Shown here one piece after another: positions 47,930-57,930 of a DNA stretch of 64,000 bases. The stretch lies in the NCBI GenBank assembly GCA_963556145.1, contig OY744472.1:1426001-1490000 (forward strand). The letters are read 5' to 3'. A program made the position numbers and the translations under genes. Each line of letters starts with the position of its first letter. The first letter of the stretch is position 1. A model generated the notes under the pieces. It did not search any database, was not told the origin of the DNA, and was given only the letters and a program-made list of their open reading frames with translations. The stretch is from Hygrocybe punicea (Eukaryota > Basidiomycota > Agaricomycetes > Agaricales > Hygrophoraceae).

Positions 47930-49168
47930 TGTTGGACCCACGTTGGACCTGCATTGGTTGTTTTTGGCAGACACGTTGTAGAGGCTCCGGATCATGTGGA
48001 TCTATTTCCTCTTCATATTCCACTCCATTCCTGTCCATTTCCAGTCCAATATTGTCAATTTTGCCCAATTCTGGTCCTCTCTAACAATTCTGGTCTGGAT
48101 TCCGACTCCGGAATCGTCTCTATCAATGACGTGATGTTCCTAACGACCCGGAATTTGTATGTATCCATTTGTATATCATATATTTTCATTTCCCGTCCCC
48201 TAGTACATAGCACCAACCTCCTGTCTCACTCTCCACTTCATCCCCTATCACTTACAGCCTTTGCTTGTAGCACATAGTTACTACAGCACAGGATTCCACC
48301 AGTAGTATAAAAGTAGTACATTTACACCACAATAGAATAGAAGAATACTGGTTATCATCCCATCTCAGTTCTATTTCTTACCTCCCTTCATATCGTCTAG
48401 ATCTCTTTTCAAACCTTCTCCCTACACTTCCCCTCTGTTCCAGAAACCCCAGATTTGGGTTGGATTGATTAGACTGCTCAATAGAAACTAAACTCCTCAA
48501 ATCACTTCTTAGCTGATCACCCCTTTCCATAGATTCCATTCTGGGTCTACACCGACACTTGTCGCCACAGTGTGGTGGTGGTGGTGTGATGCCGCATTCT
48601 GTTATATATGAATAAAATCAATAATAAATCAACAAAACAAAACATACCACAAAGGAGCAGGGGTGGATGCACCACCCCCCACTGTTCGTTCCACCTTGTT
48701 GACCCCCACTCCACCCCATTCACATTCGTTTGTGTGCACACCCATCTTGGATGATTGTTGTTGGTGTCCAATGTGGCTGTTGTGGTGGCAATCGTCATTG
48801 TTGTCATCATTGTCATTGTAGTGGTGGTGGTGGCCATGGTGGCCATTGATGGTATCTTACTGTAAGTGTGAGTTATTGTCAAATAAAAATGTATGTGGGT
48901 GGCAGGGAGTACCCTGCCACCCATTTTGTCCACCATCATCCTCATTTGTGGGTGTCGTTGGTAGTTGCAGAAGGTACTTTGGTGACTTTGGAAGTCAGCC
49001 AAATGGCTGACTTGGGACTGTCAGTTTGCAGTTCAAACTCAGTTTGAAACCGTTTCGGTTCACAGCCAAATCCCCAAACCAGAGACCAAACCATTTGGTC
49101 TCAGCCAAAATTTGCCAAACCAGGTTTGGATTGGTCTGAGACCAAACTTCCCCAACACTATTTGGTTA

Positions 49169-50299
49169 GAACATCCAGTTGATATGATCACATCTGATAA
49201 TCCCATCAAACCCTTACTATAAGAAGTGGTGTAGCATCGCACATGCCATTCTAGATAGAATGAAAATTGTCTATTTCATATCACCCAATAAATATCCTTA
49301 GCTCTGGGACTTGGCAGAGGTAGAGTGAATCGTATGTGTGCCCAAAAGGGGAGACCATGAATCTGGCTTTGGATCTTTCTGTCACCATGACCCTGCTCAT
49401 TGTCAGGGAAGTGTCAAGCTTGCTGGTGCTGACAGTGAGCTTGACATTCTCACTGTCCCACTATCCTTTTGAGCCAATTTTTTATATAACTCATATATTT
49501 GTCCTTACAGACACTTATATATGCTAATATACATGGAAATGCATGAGGAAAATAGATAAATAAAATAAATAGGTGGGAGGGCACATGAGGTGCTACCACC
49601 GAATAGGTGGGTACATACCTTCACTAGGCTATAACTTGGGTAAACCCCCAGATACCCATGAGCAGACCTGCACCTGCACCCACTAAAACCCATACCCACC
49701 AACCTACAGGTACTTTTTTGGTGGGTTTATCATGTGTAGCATGCAGGTTGGTACCCATGTAGTTTATCGGGTGGGTTTGCCTTTTGTTGTTGCATTCTTG
49801 ACCTCATGAACATCAGATGCATGTCAATTGATGTGGCTGTTTGTGTTCATGAGGTGGCTGGGATGGAATAGGGTGAGGGCAAAGGCCCAACTAGTGGGGT
49901 GTGGGCCATTGCTTTGCATGGCAGGTTACTCGTCCCTTTTTAGTAATGAGAGTACAAGTACATGCAAATCAGACAACATTATTACCCTCCCATGATAATC
50001 AATATTGACAAAGTTATTGATATTTCCTGTATCATTACATACTGATGCTACTCACATACCATTCTGAAACCATACTACAATGATATACATTTCATAATTG
50101 ATTATATCCTGTTCCTTCCAATTTGTTATAACCCAATATCAGATCCCAAATTTAGCATCTTTCATATCAAGTTTGCATTGTTGATGTTGGCATATATATA
50201 ACTACTTCACTGCTTTATCATTAGTCATAGTTACTCAGTAATTTACCTCATCCACTTTAGTTTACATTGTTATTGATATCACCATGTTCACATACTTCA
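49169..50299. other. AT-rich, CG-poor spacer, no gene
   Basis: Only short frames. A GGGTGGGTTT/ACCCATACC word cluster near 49600-49780 resembles words near 5236 and 7610. Confidence 0.4.
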
Positions 50300-50307
50300 C
50301 ATATATT

Positions 50308-50750
50308 TAGTGAACTGCAGGGGTCTACCCCCCATGTATAATGCATTTGATTTGGTATTTTTATTACATTATGAATTCTTGGAAAAGTGCTGATGTTTTT
50401 ACATAGCAAGGTGGATATAATACATACCAACAAGTTTGATTATCCAGGGGTACAAAAATTCTCAATGCAATCATATCTAATTCTGCTTTTAAAGCCCAGG
50501 GGTACAAAATACCCCTGAAAACTTGGACCATTTGGAGTTTGAGGGGTATTTTATACCCCTGGGCTTTGAAAGCAGAATTAGATATGATTACATTGAGAAT
50601 TTTTGTACCCCTGGATAATCAAACTTGTTGGTATGTATTATATTCACCTCATTATGTAAAAACATCAGCACTTTTCCAAGAATTCATAATGTAATAAAAA
50701 TACCAAATCAAATGCATTATACATGGGGGGTAAACCCCTGCATTTCACTA
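50308..50750. mobile_element. Fold-back hAT-type MITE (443 bp)
   Basis: The whole element is a near-perfect palindrome with arms of about 200 bp. Ends are TAGTGAACTGCAGGGGT and ACCCCTGCATTTCACTA. 8-bp TSD CATATATT at 50300-50307 and 50751-50758. TAGTG ends plus an 8-bp TSD fit hAT; a 10-bp reading (ACATATATTT) is also possible if the element starts at AGTGAA. Confidence 0.85.
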
Positions 50751-50759
50751 CATATATTT

Positions 50760-51511
50760 CTTAGTTCCAATTGCACAGGTTTGCTGACATAGTACAGAGG
50801 TTGTACTTTGATGCTACACAAAACAGTTCATTATCACTCTCTGTTGAGATTTACAATGCCAATTCATCATATATTCACTTTCAATTTTTGAATTTATTGA
50901 TGACAAAATTTCAATTATGTGGTCATTATGGTGTCATGAAGAGCCTACACATTCAAGTTGAAATGTAGTAATTATTTCTAGAAATTCTAAGTGTCTGAAA
51001 CCTCCTGTGAATACTGTAGAAATAATGCCATGCATCATGATACCAACTGCACTTCTATTGTAACAACTTAAGATTGCTGGTTTTCATGAGTACCAGAATC
51101 AACATGATGACTGGTTCAGGTTCTGCACTGGCAATGCTTCAGATTACATAAAGCTTGGAAATTGGTGAGTCAATTTTCATGTCAAACAGTTTGATGAGTG
51201 TTGGATGCCTGAATTGGTTCCAGTACACAAAATAAGGATAGGTGTGGAATGAACACATTGAATGTATGGATCAGATGGTGTCTGGTGCGCTGCAAGGCTA
51301 CAGACTTTGCCTGGGATGCTGGACAAATGATTTGCTGAACACGGGGGAGCCTGTTCAACCAGTATTGAGAATGTATTAAGTATGATGTGAATTGCAAGGA
51401 GATGTGTTGATAGTAGAGGCCATAACATTGTTTGTACAATGGTAATGCCACAGAATGAAGACAGGATACCATATTGTGCATGGGACAACTGCTGAACGTG
51501 GGGTGGAACTA
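50760..51511. other. AT-rich spacer, no supported gene
   Basis: Short frames only (for example 51177-51560 minus); nothing recognised. Confidence 0.35.
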
Positions 51512-51810
51512 GTGATGCCGAAGTTCGGTTCGGAACCGATCCGAACCTGGTTTGAACCACAAACCGAACTGGAAGTTCGGTTCTGGTTTGGTTTGCGGTT
51601 CTGGCACTGACAGGTGGTTCAAACCGTGTTCAAACGCAGTTCAAACCGCGAACCGTAATGTATAGTTACCTACGTAGATACTCATTTAGATACTTAATTT
51701 TTCACATTTTTTTCTATGCAGTCGCGTGAACTTAGGTCATGTGACCTTAAACATACTCGCGCGACACCCTAATTTCGGCTTTTATATTATAGATGTACAT
51801 CTGCCTCAGG
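51512..51810. mobile_element. Terminal fragment of a TAGTG hAT-type element
   Basis: Starts TAGTGATGCCGAAGTTCGGT and has the GGTTTGAACC/AAACCGAAC subterminal words of the family, then a CATGTGACCTTA word shared in style with the interior of 52400-53402. It ends in a TTAAA-rich stretch; no CACTA end found. Confidence 0.5.
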
Positions 51811-52399
51811 AAATTAAATTAAATTAAATAAATTAAATACCTAAAATTAAATAAATTAAATATATGAACAATGACTCATTTGATTGACTAATGTTGGCAG
51901 AAGACCTCATGTTATTTTACATGGTTGACACACTCAAATAATTTGGTGATTTTATCAAATTTATTGAGAAGAATATAATCACTTTTCCCAAAGTAACAGC
52001 ATATGCTAAGTTCCAAAGTTCCCCTCCCTAGTTCCCTTCCCTATACAGTTCCTGCCACCTCCCTACAGTCTCTCCTGCTCAACACACTATGGCACCCACT
52101 CCTCTCACCATCATATTAACAGTGTTTTCAACTAAGATTACAAATAGCCTTTGCTACCACTACTGTGACTGTGTTGAAATAATGTAAGTGCCATGCCTGA
52201 GCATTCCATATCTGTTGTCGTTGATTCATTTCACTTCTGATTATTTATTGTTTCTTTTATAATTATAATTCCCTTTTGGAGTTCATCTACTTTCAATAGA
52301 ACAAGCCTATACTTTCTCATAGTATACTATGTACCTTAGTGACTCCTCCAGTGTATCACTGAGTCTACAACACAGTCTACACTGCTTGTGTAGCTTAGT

Positions 52400-53402
52400 T
52401 AGTGTTGCCGTAGTTCAGTTCTGAACCTAGCCGAACCCGGTTCAAACCCCGAACTGAACCCTAAGTACAGTCTAAGTTCAGCCAAGTGCTGAACTGGACC
52501 GCGGGTTCAGTTCTGGGTTTTGAGGCCTGCCGGATTTCCTGAACTGCTCCAAACCGCGTATAAACCGTGAACGTGGATATTTTTAAGGTATTTATTTCAT
52601 TTATTTTTCGCATTCCTTTACTTACTTTTTCGTGTTAAACGGTATCATGTGACCGTTACAGGTAGCTTTCTTCACCAACACGCAACAACGCAAGGCCAAT
52701 GAACGCGACACAATGTCGTGTTCATGAACACAGGTACATATTTTACTTTCCTGAACTTTACTAATGTTGCCTGCTACAGGAAGCTCGACCACAACCACAG
52801 TGTGACCACACCCACGGCCGCGAGATGACCACCCAACGCCAATGGACATGGGACAGCCGCAACACCACCACCACCACCACCACCACCACCACCAGCGGCA
52901 GCAACGGCAACGGCAATGGCCAGCAACAGCGGCAGCAGCAGCAGCAGCAACTGTAGCGCCGGCAGCAATGGCAACGGCAACGGCAACAGCAGCAGCAGCG
53001 CTGGCGGAAACGGCAACGGCAGCAGCAGCAGCAGCAGCAGCAACAGAAGCGCCAGTGCCAGCAGCAGCAACGCCGACAATGCCAGGCAGGGACCACGGGA
53101 CAAGACACCCCATCCCTCCACATCCCTTGGGGACACTGGAGGGCTCCCCCGCACCCATCTACCTCGCAATATGCAGTGCCGTATCTATTGATACATGCCT
53201 GCCATTCGCAAGGAGAACAGAGCTCATGGGAGCCCACCTTGGTCGGGTTTCAGACTGTGTCTGAACCCAGACTGAATGCGGCGGGACGGTTCGTCGTCGT
53301 CTGGGTCCAGGTTTGGCCATGCACCAAACCGGACCCAAAGTTCAGTTCGCGGTTCCGCCAAAAAGGGTCGAAACCGGACCGAACTGAACTTCGGCAACAC
53401 TA
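52400..53402 (+). mobile_element. hAT-type non-autonomous element, copy B (1003 bp)
   Basis: Ends TAGTGTTGCCGTAGTTCAGT and ACTTCGGCAACACTA. Flanking 8-mers AGCTTAGT (52392-52399) and AGCTCAGT (53403-53410) are a TSD with one mismatch. Interior: intron-like segment ending in GTTACAG, then (CAC)n at 52862-52893 and GCAGCA blocks. The long Ala/Gln/Ser frames over the repeats are not genes. Confidence 0.85.
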
Positions 53403-53479
53403 AGCTCAGTCTAATGCACTGCTTCAGCCTCACTGTCACTGTCACCTTCACCAAGGGTAAGGGAGAGTGAGGCCTGACA

Positions 53480-53766
53480 GATGTTTTTCAAGAAATGGTT
53501 ATATCATTCCTAATGAAATGGCTGAAATTACAAGAATAGTTGAGCCAGCCAACATTAGTTGATTGGATGAGCCTTTGCTCACTTATTTGACCAGCTTTGA
53601 ATCAGCTACAATTTAAAGCTGATGTCAAATAAGTGAGCAAAGGCTGATCCAATCGACTAATGTTGGCAGAGGACCCTTTAGCTTGTCATGTCCTCTACAT
53701 GCTCTAATATTCTTGTAATTCTAGTCATTTTATTAGGAATGATATAGCCATTTCTTGAAAAACATC
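53480..53766. mobile_element. Fold-back element (287 bp)
   Basis: Inverted arms GATGTTTTTCAAGAAATGG outside and a second nested palindrome inside (TTGCTCACTTATTTGA paired with TCAAATAAGTGAGCAA). No clear TSD. A related word ACTAATGTTGGCAGA also occurs at 51888. Confidence 0.7.
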
Positions 53767-53769
53767 AGT

Positions 53770-54526
53770 AATAGCTGTGGAAACATGAGGGGCACTTGCA
53801 TATTAGCTCCAGGTACACTCCCAGCACTCTCACCTTCCAACTTTTCCCCCTGCAACTACCATTATGCAGCCCTGGACAACAAGTGTGATGAGGACTGACC
53901 ACCTCAACTGCTGTTGGAGATGGCACCTTCACACCTAAAGTATGAGTGTTTTTCATCGTAAAGCTTGAATTCTGAAGGCATTTTCTAACAGCTAAATCTC
54001 AGAAAAATTATAATGTACTCCCAAACAGCTATTGTACAATAGTCTCTGCAAGACCCAAGCAATAGAAATTGTATTTGACCGAAAAGAAAGCAAAAACTTC
54101 ATGATTTTGCTGAATTTGGTCATTTTCACTTTATTTTGCATCTAATACCGCTTATATCACTTATTTCTTGCAGGAAGAATTGTAGAATAGCATACCAGGA
54201 GTATATCATAATTTTTCCAATATTTATTTATCAGAAAACACAATCACTAGAAGCTCACTAGTGCAGATACCTGTGAATGTTTGGTTGTGTTACATTTGTT
54301 TGTCCTTAGTTATATTTTCAAACTCAGTTATATCATGGCCGGTGTCCAGCTTTAGTATGACTGCCCTAATTTCGACTCAACACTAACGTTACTCAACAAC
54401 CACGGTAAGTAACGGCTTCATACTATATTTTACTGACATTTTATTACATAGAACAGCCCCCCGTGGCCCACCTTGACCGCATAAAGAAGGCGCCTGTGGT
54501 CAACTCCACCCGACAACCTCCCTTGC
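53770..54526. other. Spacer, no supported gene
   Basis: CG-poor until about 54340, then CG-normal with an intron-like GTAAGTAACG..TTACATAG segment (about 54413-54451) that belongs to the low-complexity element style. Confidence 0.4.
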
Positions 54527-54534
54527 GTTTCAAC

Positions 54535-54995
54535 TAGTGTTTAAAGGTCCGGTCCTGGTTGCTGTAATGGTCTTTTGTCATTAGAATTGGAATTTTGCTT
54601 GTTTAAAGGTGAAATTTGAGATTTTTGCACTGAATTTTTTTTTGTGGACTGTTATGATAGTGCCAATGAGGGTGGGCGATTGTGTCTTGCATATTTTAAT
54701 GCCTCTGGTTCATATAAATTGAAGGAATCTACCAACAAATTCAAAAAGTATACACATGGTGAAAAACGCGGAGTTTGTACACTTTTTGAATTTGTTGGTG
54801 GATTCTTTCAATTTATATGAACCAGAGGCATTAAAATATGCAAGACACAATTGTTCCCCCTCATTTGCACTATCATAACAGTCCACAAAAAAAAATTCAG
54901 TGCAAAAATCTCAAATTTCACCTTTAAACAAGCAAAATTCCAATTCTAATGACAAAAGACCATTACAGCAACCAGGACCGGACCTTTAAACACTA
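54535..54995. mobile_element. Fold-back hAT-type MITE (461 bp)
   Basis: Near-perfect palindrome with ends TAGTGTTTAAAGGTCCGGTC / CCGGACCTTTAAACACTA and perfect 8-bp TSD GTTTCAAC (54527-54534, 54996-55003). It shares the TAGTG end with 50308-50750 but not the arm sequence, so it is a different family. Confidence 0.9.
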
Positions 54996-55020
54996 GTTTC
55001 AACGTGAGTCAGAGTGAATT

Positions 55021-55280
55021 GAGGGCAGCAGCAGCAGCAGCAGCAACGGCAGTGGCAACACCACCAATGCCACCACCCCAATGATGGCCAAATGGCCCCA
55101 AACGACAGCAACTGCAACAGCAGCAGCAGCAACCGCAACCACAACCACAACTGCAACTGCAGCAGCAGCAGCAGCAGCAACCGCATCCACAACCGCAACT
55201 GCAACCACAACCGCAACTGCAGCAGCAGCAGCAGCAGCAGCAACAGCAACACCGGCAGCAGCAGCAGAGCAACACTGGCG
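55021..55280 (+). repeat. (GCA)n / CAACTGCAACC low-complexity tract
   Basis: GCAGCA runs alternating with CAACCGCAACCACAA words; long Ala, Cys or Asn frames in all phases are artefacts of the repeat. Confidence 0.9.
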
Positions 55281-55362
55281 GCAGCAGCCACCTGCCACGT
55301 CAAACACGGATGATCGCAACCATTGTCGCCTCCACCACCACTTACAACACCAACACCAACAC

Positions 55363-56290
55363 TGTAAAGGCGAGGTCGGGGTGGCTGCGGAATAGTAATC
55401 CTAAGCCTGTGGGGGTCAGCGTGAAAGTGACTAGGAATAGTCTAGTGAGCTTCAGTAAGATGATAGGATATAAATGATAAGAAGCCGCCAAGTAAACTAC
55501 TGAAATCTATCGAGGCCGGTCGAAGCTGACGAAGCCGACGATGTCGGGTACGGCGGGTCGGGTGTCGGGTGACGAGGGACATAGAGATAAAGGCGGTAGA
55601 ACGATGGGGAGAGCGTCGAGGAATCCGACGAGCAATGTGTGTGATGGATTTTACTGAGAGACTAATTCTCAGAGAGAGGAAACGGGGGAACTGGTTTCTT
55701 ATTATGAGACGGCGCTTGGGCACCGTTTTTATACTACAAATTTCTGTACCTAGATTCGGATGAGAGTCCTCGGCCGATGAGAGAAAACAAAGGAGAATAA
55801 AAATGGAAAAGTAGGAAGAGGGTTGCGAGGCGACCATGACAGGGAAAATGGGTGGAAGATATAAAAACCGTAAAAGATGTAATATACTTTACTATATCTC
55901 CATAAGGGAGACGCTAGGCGCGAATAAGGCAAGTCCGACGTCGGGATTCCAGTCCGATGAGATCTATCTTTGATATTTGAAGTTCTGTGAGTTTAGGAGA
56001 TGGACCGACCAGGTACGTGAGCGGCCGTGCTAGTCGGTATGCATCGGGTTGCGTTGGGTTGCGTCGGGTTCGAGCGTAGATTGCTAGAGACGTCGGGTTC
56101 AAGCGGATTCGCGAGATATCGATGTTACGGCCTCAGAGGGTCGAGGACCCTCTACATCTCCTTGGGTCTTCTAATAGAGACCATCCGTGGTCGAGAATAT
56201 GGGGTCTCCAAATGCGGGTCGCGAATGTGGCCAATCATGTGAGCGGCCAAACAACGGCAAAGTAAAATAAATAAATAAAATCTCTTTGTT
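55363..56290 (-). repeat. Gypsy 3' LTR (right end approximate)
   Basis: The left end is supported by the relic copy at 22675. The right end cannot be fixed without the 5' LTR; a purine tract on the minus strand (GGTGTAGAGGAAAGG, about 56300-56314) suggests a boundary just left of it. Confidence 0.5.
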
Positions 56291-56317
56291 GATCCGACCT
56301 TTCCTCTACACCATCAC

Positions 56318-57723
56318 ATGCCCACCATGTCCCAAACCTACGACAATTTCCTCGCCTTCGTCGAAAGCATCGAACCCGATGTCCGGGCGGACTACGAAGA
56401 GGCCGTTAACGCAGTCACCGTGTTTCACAGCGACGATCTCGTTACGATGGTAGACGGCAACGAGGGGATGGCCCAGCGATGGGTAAGCGGCCGCAAGAAA
56501 GCGCTAGTGAGTTTCCTGATTGATTACGCGTGTCCTAAGATAGCTCATGTCGTCCCACTAGCGTGCTTATCATGGAATCGTCGCGGAACTCCGAGCTGGT
56601 GGTATGAGGCCAGTAACGCCACCGCTATGGGCCGACCGCCAATCGTACGCTAATGATGTCGAAGAGTGGCTGAAAGAAGCGGCAGACCGAGAGAGGCAGG
56701 AAAAGGAAGAAGCTAGATGGCGGGCGAACGAGGAAGCGGCTACGTGGGAAGAGGAGGCCAGACGGTTGGCAGAGGCAAAGGCACGAGCGGAGGCAGAGAA
56801 AAGGCGAAAGGCGGCAGAGGAAAGGCGGGAGCGGCTTAGAATAGAACAGCACAAGCAGCACTGGACTCAAGAAGCGGACCGGGTTGAAAAGGATGGAGCC
56901 GCATATCGGTGGCAGCTCAGCGAGGAACGGCGAGCTGAAGCAAACGCGTTGGTCACGGGTGAACCAGGGACTGGGTCGATTCCGGAAGGCGAAGTCACAG
57001 TTGAGCCAGAGGAAGGCCCCGTCGACCCGGCACCAGAGACACCGGCCGATGTAGAAGACGTAGATATGCCGGGCGTAGAGATCGGAGATTTGGCTGGTAC
57101 GATGGTGAGTTCCTGTGTTGGTTCATTTGTTCTTTAGTCACTGATCCTGGTAACAGTTCACCAGGCCGTTTCCCCTACAAGCCTGCACCAACTGTGTCAA
57201 GGCTCAAGAGGCGTGTCGAGGCGTCATGGGCTACGTGTGCGAACGATGCCGGAGGCTGAAGAAAAGATGTACTAACGCTACACACCGGACAGGCGGGGGT
57301 CGGCGCAAGGTGGATACCGGAAAGGGCAAAGAGGTCGCGGTCGGCATGAGGAAGCCATTGTCGTTCATGACAAAGCCGATCCGCAGTAGGCCTGCCTGGG
57401 CCTCAATGAGCAAACTGCGGGTCGAGGATGTGGAATCGGTCGAGGACGATGACGAAGACGAGGAAGAGTCGGAGGAAGAGCGGCCGATGAAAAGGCTTAG
57501 GGCGGCCTCAGCAGCAAACCTGTTTGTTTTGACGATGGAAAATTACGAGCAGGTGTCGGCGCGGCTGGCGGTCCTTACGGAGGAGCTGGGAGCCCTGGGC
57601 ACCAACGTCAACCGTCACCTCGTCCACTTCGGTCAAGAGTTCCAGCGGCTCCGCGTCGATCTCGAATGGTCGACCTCAAGGTTGGCGATGTTGAAGCGGG
57701 ACTACGAGACCGGCCGCCTGTAA
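56318..57723 (+). CDS. Cys-cluster coiled-coil protein, Gypsy-associated accessory gene
   Basis: Three exons: 56318-56506, 56562-57104, 57157-57723 (introns 55 and 52 nt, GTGAGT donors, both phase 0), 432 residues. Order: N-terminal domain starting MPTMSQTYDNFLAFVESIEP; Glu/Arg/Ala-rich coiled coil (about residues 85-160); acidic linker; Cys cluster with CTNCVKAQEACRGV then CERCRRLKKRC; acidic DDDEDEEESEEE; C-terminal coiled coil. The Cys and basic spacing recalls fungal binuclear zinc clusters but is not a standard Zn2Cys6 motif. No stops, unlike the pol around it. It lies antisense between pol and LTR. The function is not recognised; DNA or nucleic-acid binding is a guess. Confidence 0.75.
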
Positions 57724-57930
57724 AATAGAAAAAAAATAACGAGCCCGTTGTATATATAAAAAAATATATCGTGTACATAAAAGACGTGTCAGCTTGTTCA
57801 CCCAGCTAAGGAAAGCCGATCGGCTCCCGAAGACATAGGACTATTCGCATCATTTGTCATATCGTTAGAAAACTAAGAGGGACTAAATAAAATGGGGGTA
57901 TAACGTGGACAGAATATAAATGAAATGCTT
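57724..57930. terminator. Convergent 3' ends of the accessory gene and Gypsy pol
   Basis: A short AT-rich interval with AATAACG, TATATATAAAAAAATATATC and ATAAAAGACG lies between the two converging frames. It probably serves 3' processing on one or both strands; exact sites unknown. Confidence 0.35.

Larger units (their letters stand above)
35653..49160 (-). mobile_element. hAT-type non-autonomous element, copy C, split by a Copia insertion
   Basis: Left end TAGTGTTGGGGACTTTTGGT at 35653; right end CTTCCCCAACACTA at 49160. Perfect 8-bp target duplications TTTGGTTA flank it (35645-35652 and 49161-49168). Net length without the Copia is about 1.63 kb. The parts 35653-36053 and about 48550-49160 match copy A (10945-12224) in inverted order, including the GT-rich tract and the intron-like segment at about 48599-48647. 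A block at about 47990-48545 has no counterpart in copy A and is unexplained. TAGTG termini with 8-bp TSDs are hAT hallmarks; no transposase is present. Confidence 0.85.

Noticed and set aside
52622..53264. 178-codon and 158-codon frames rich in Ala, Cys or Leu
   Set aside because: Artefacts of (GCA)n/(CAC)n tracts inside the hAT-type element at 52400-53402.
54986..55395. Ala/Val, Cys and Thr/Ala frames around 55.0-55.4 kb
   Set aside because: Same cause: a GCA/CAACCG low-complexity tract.
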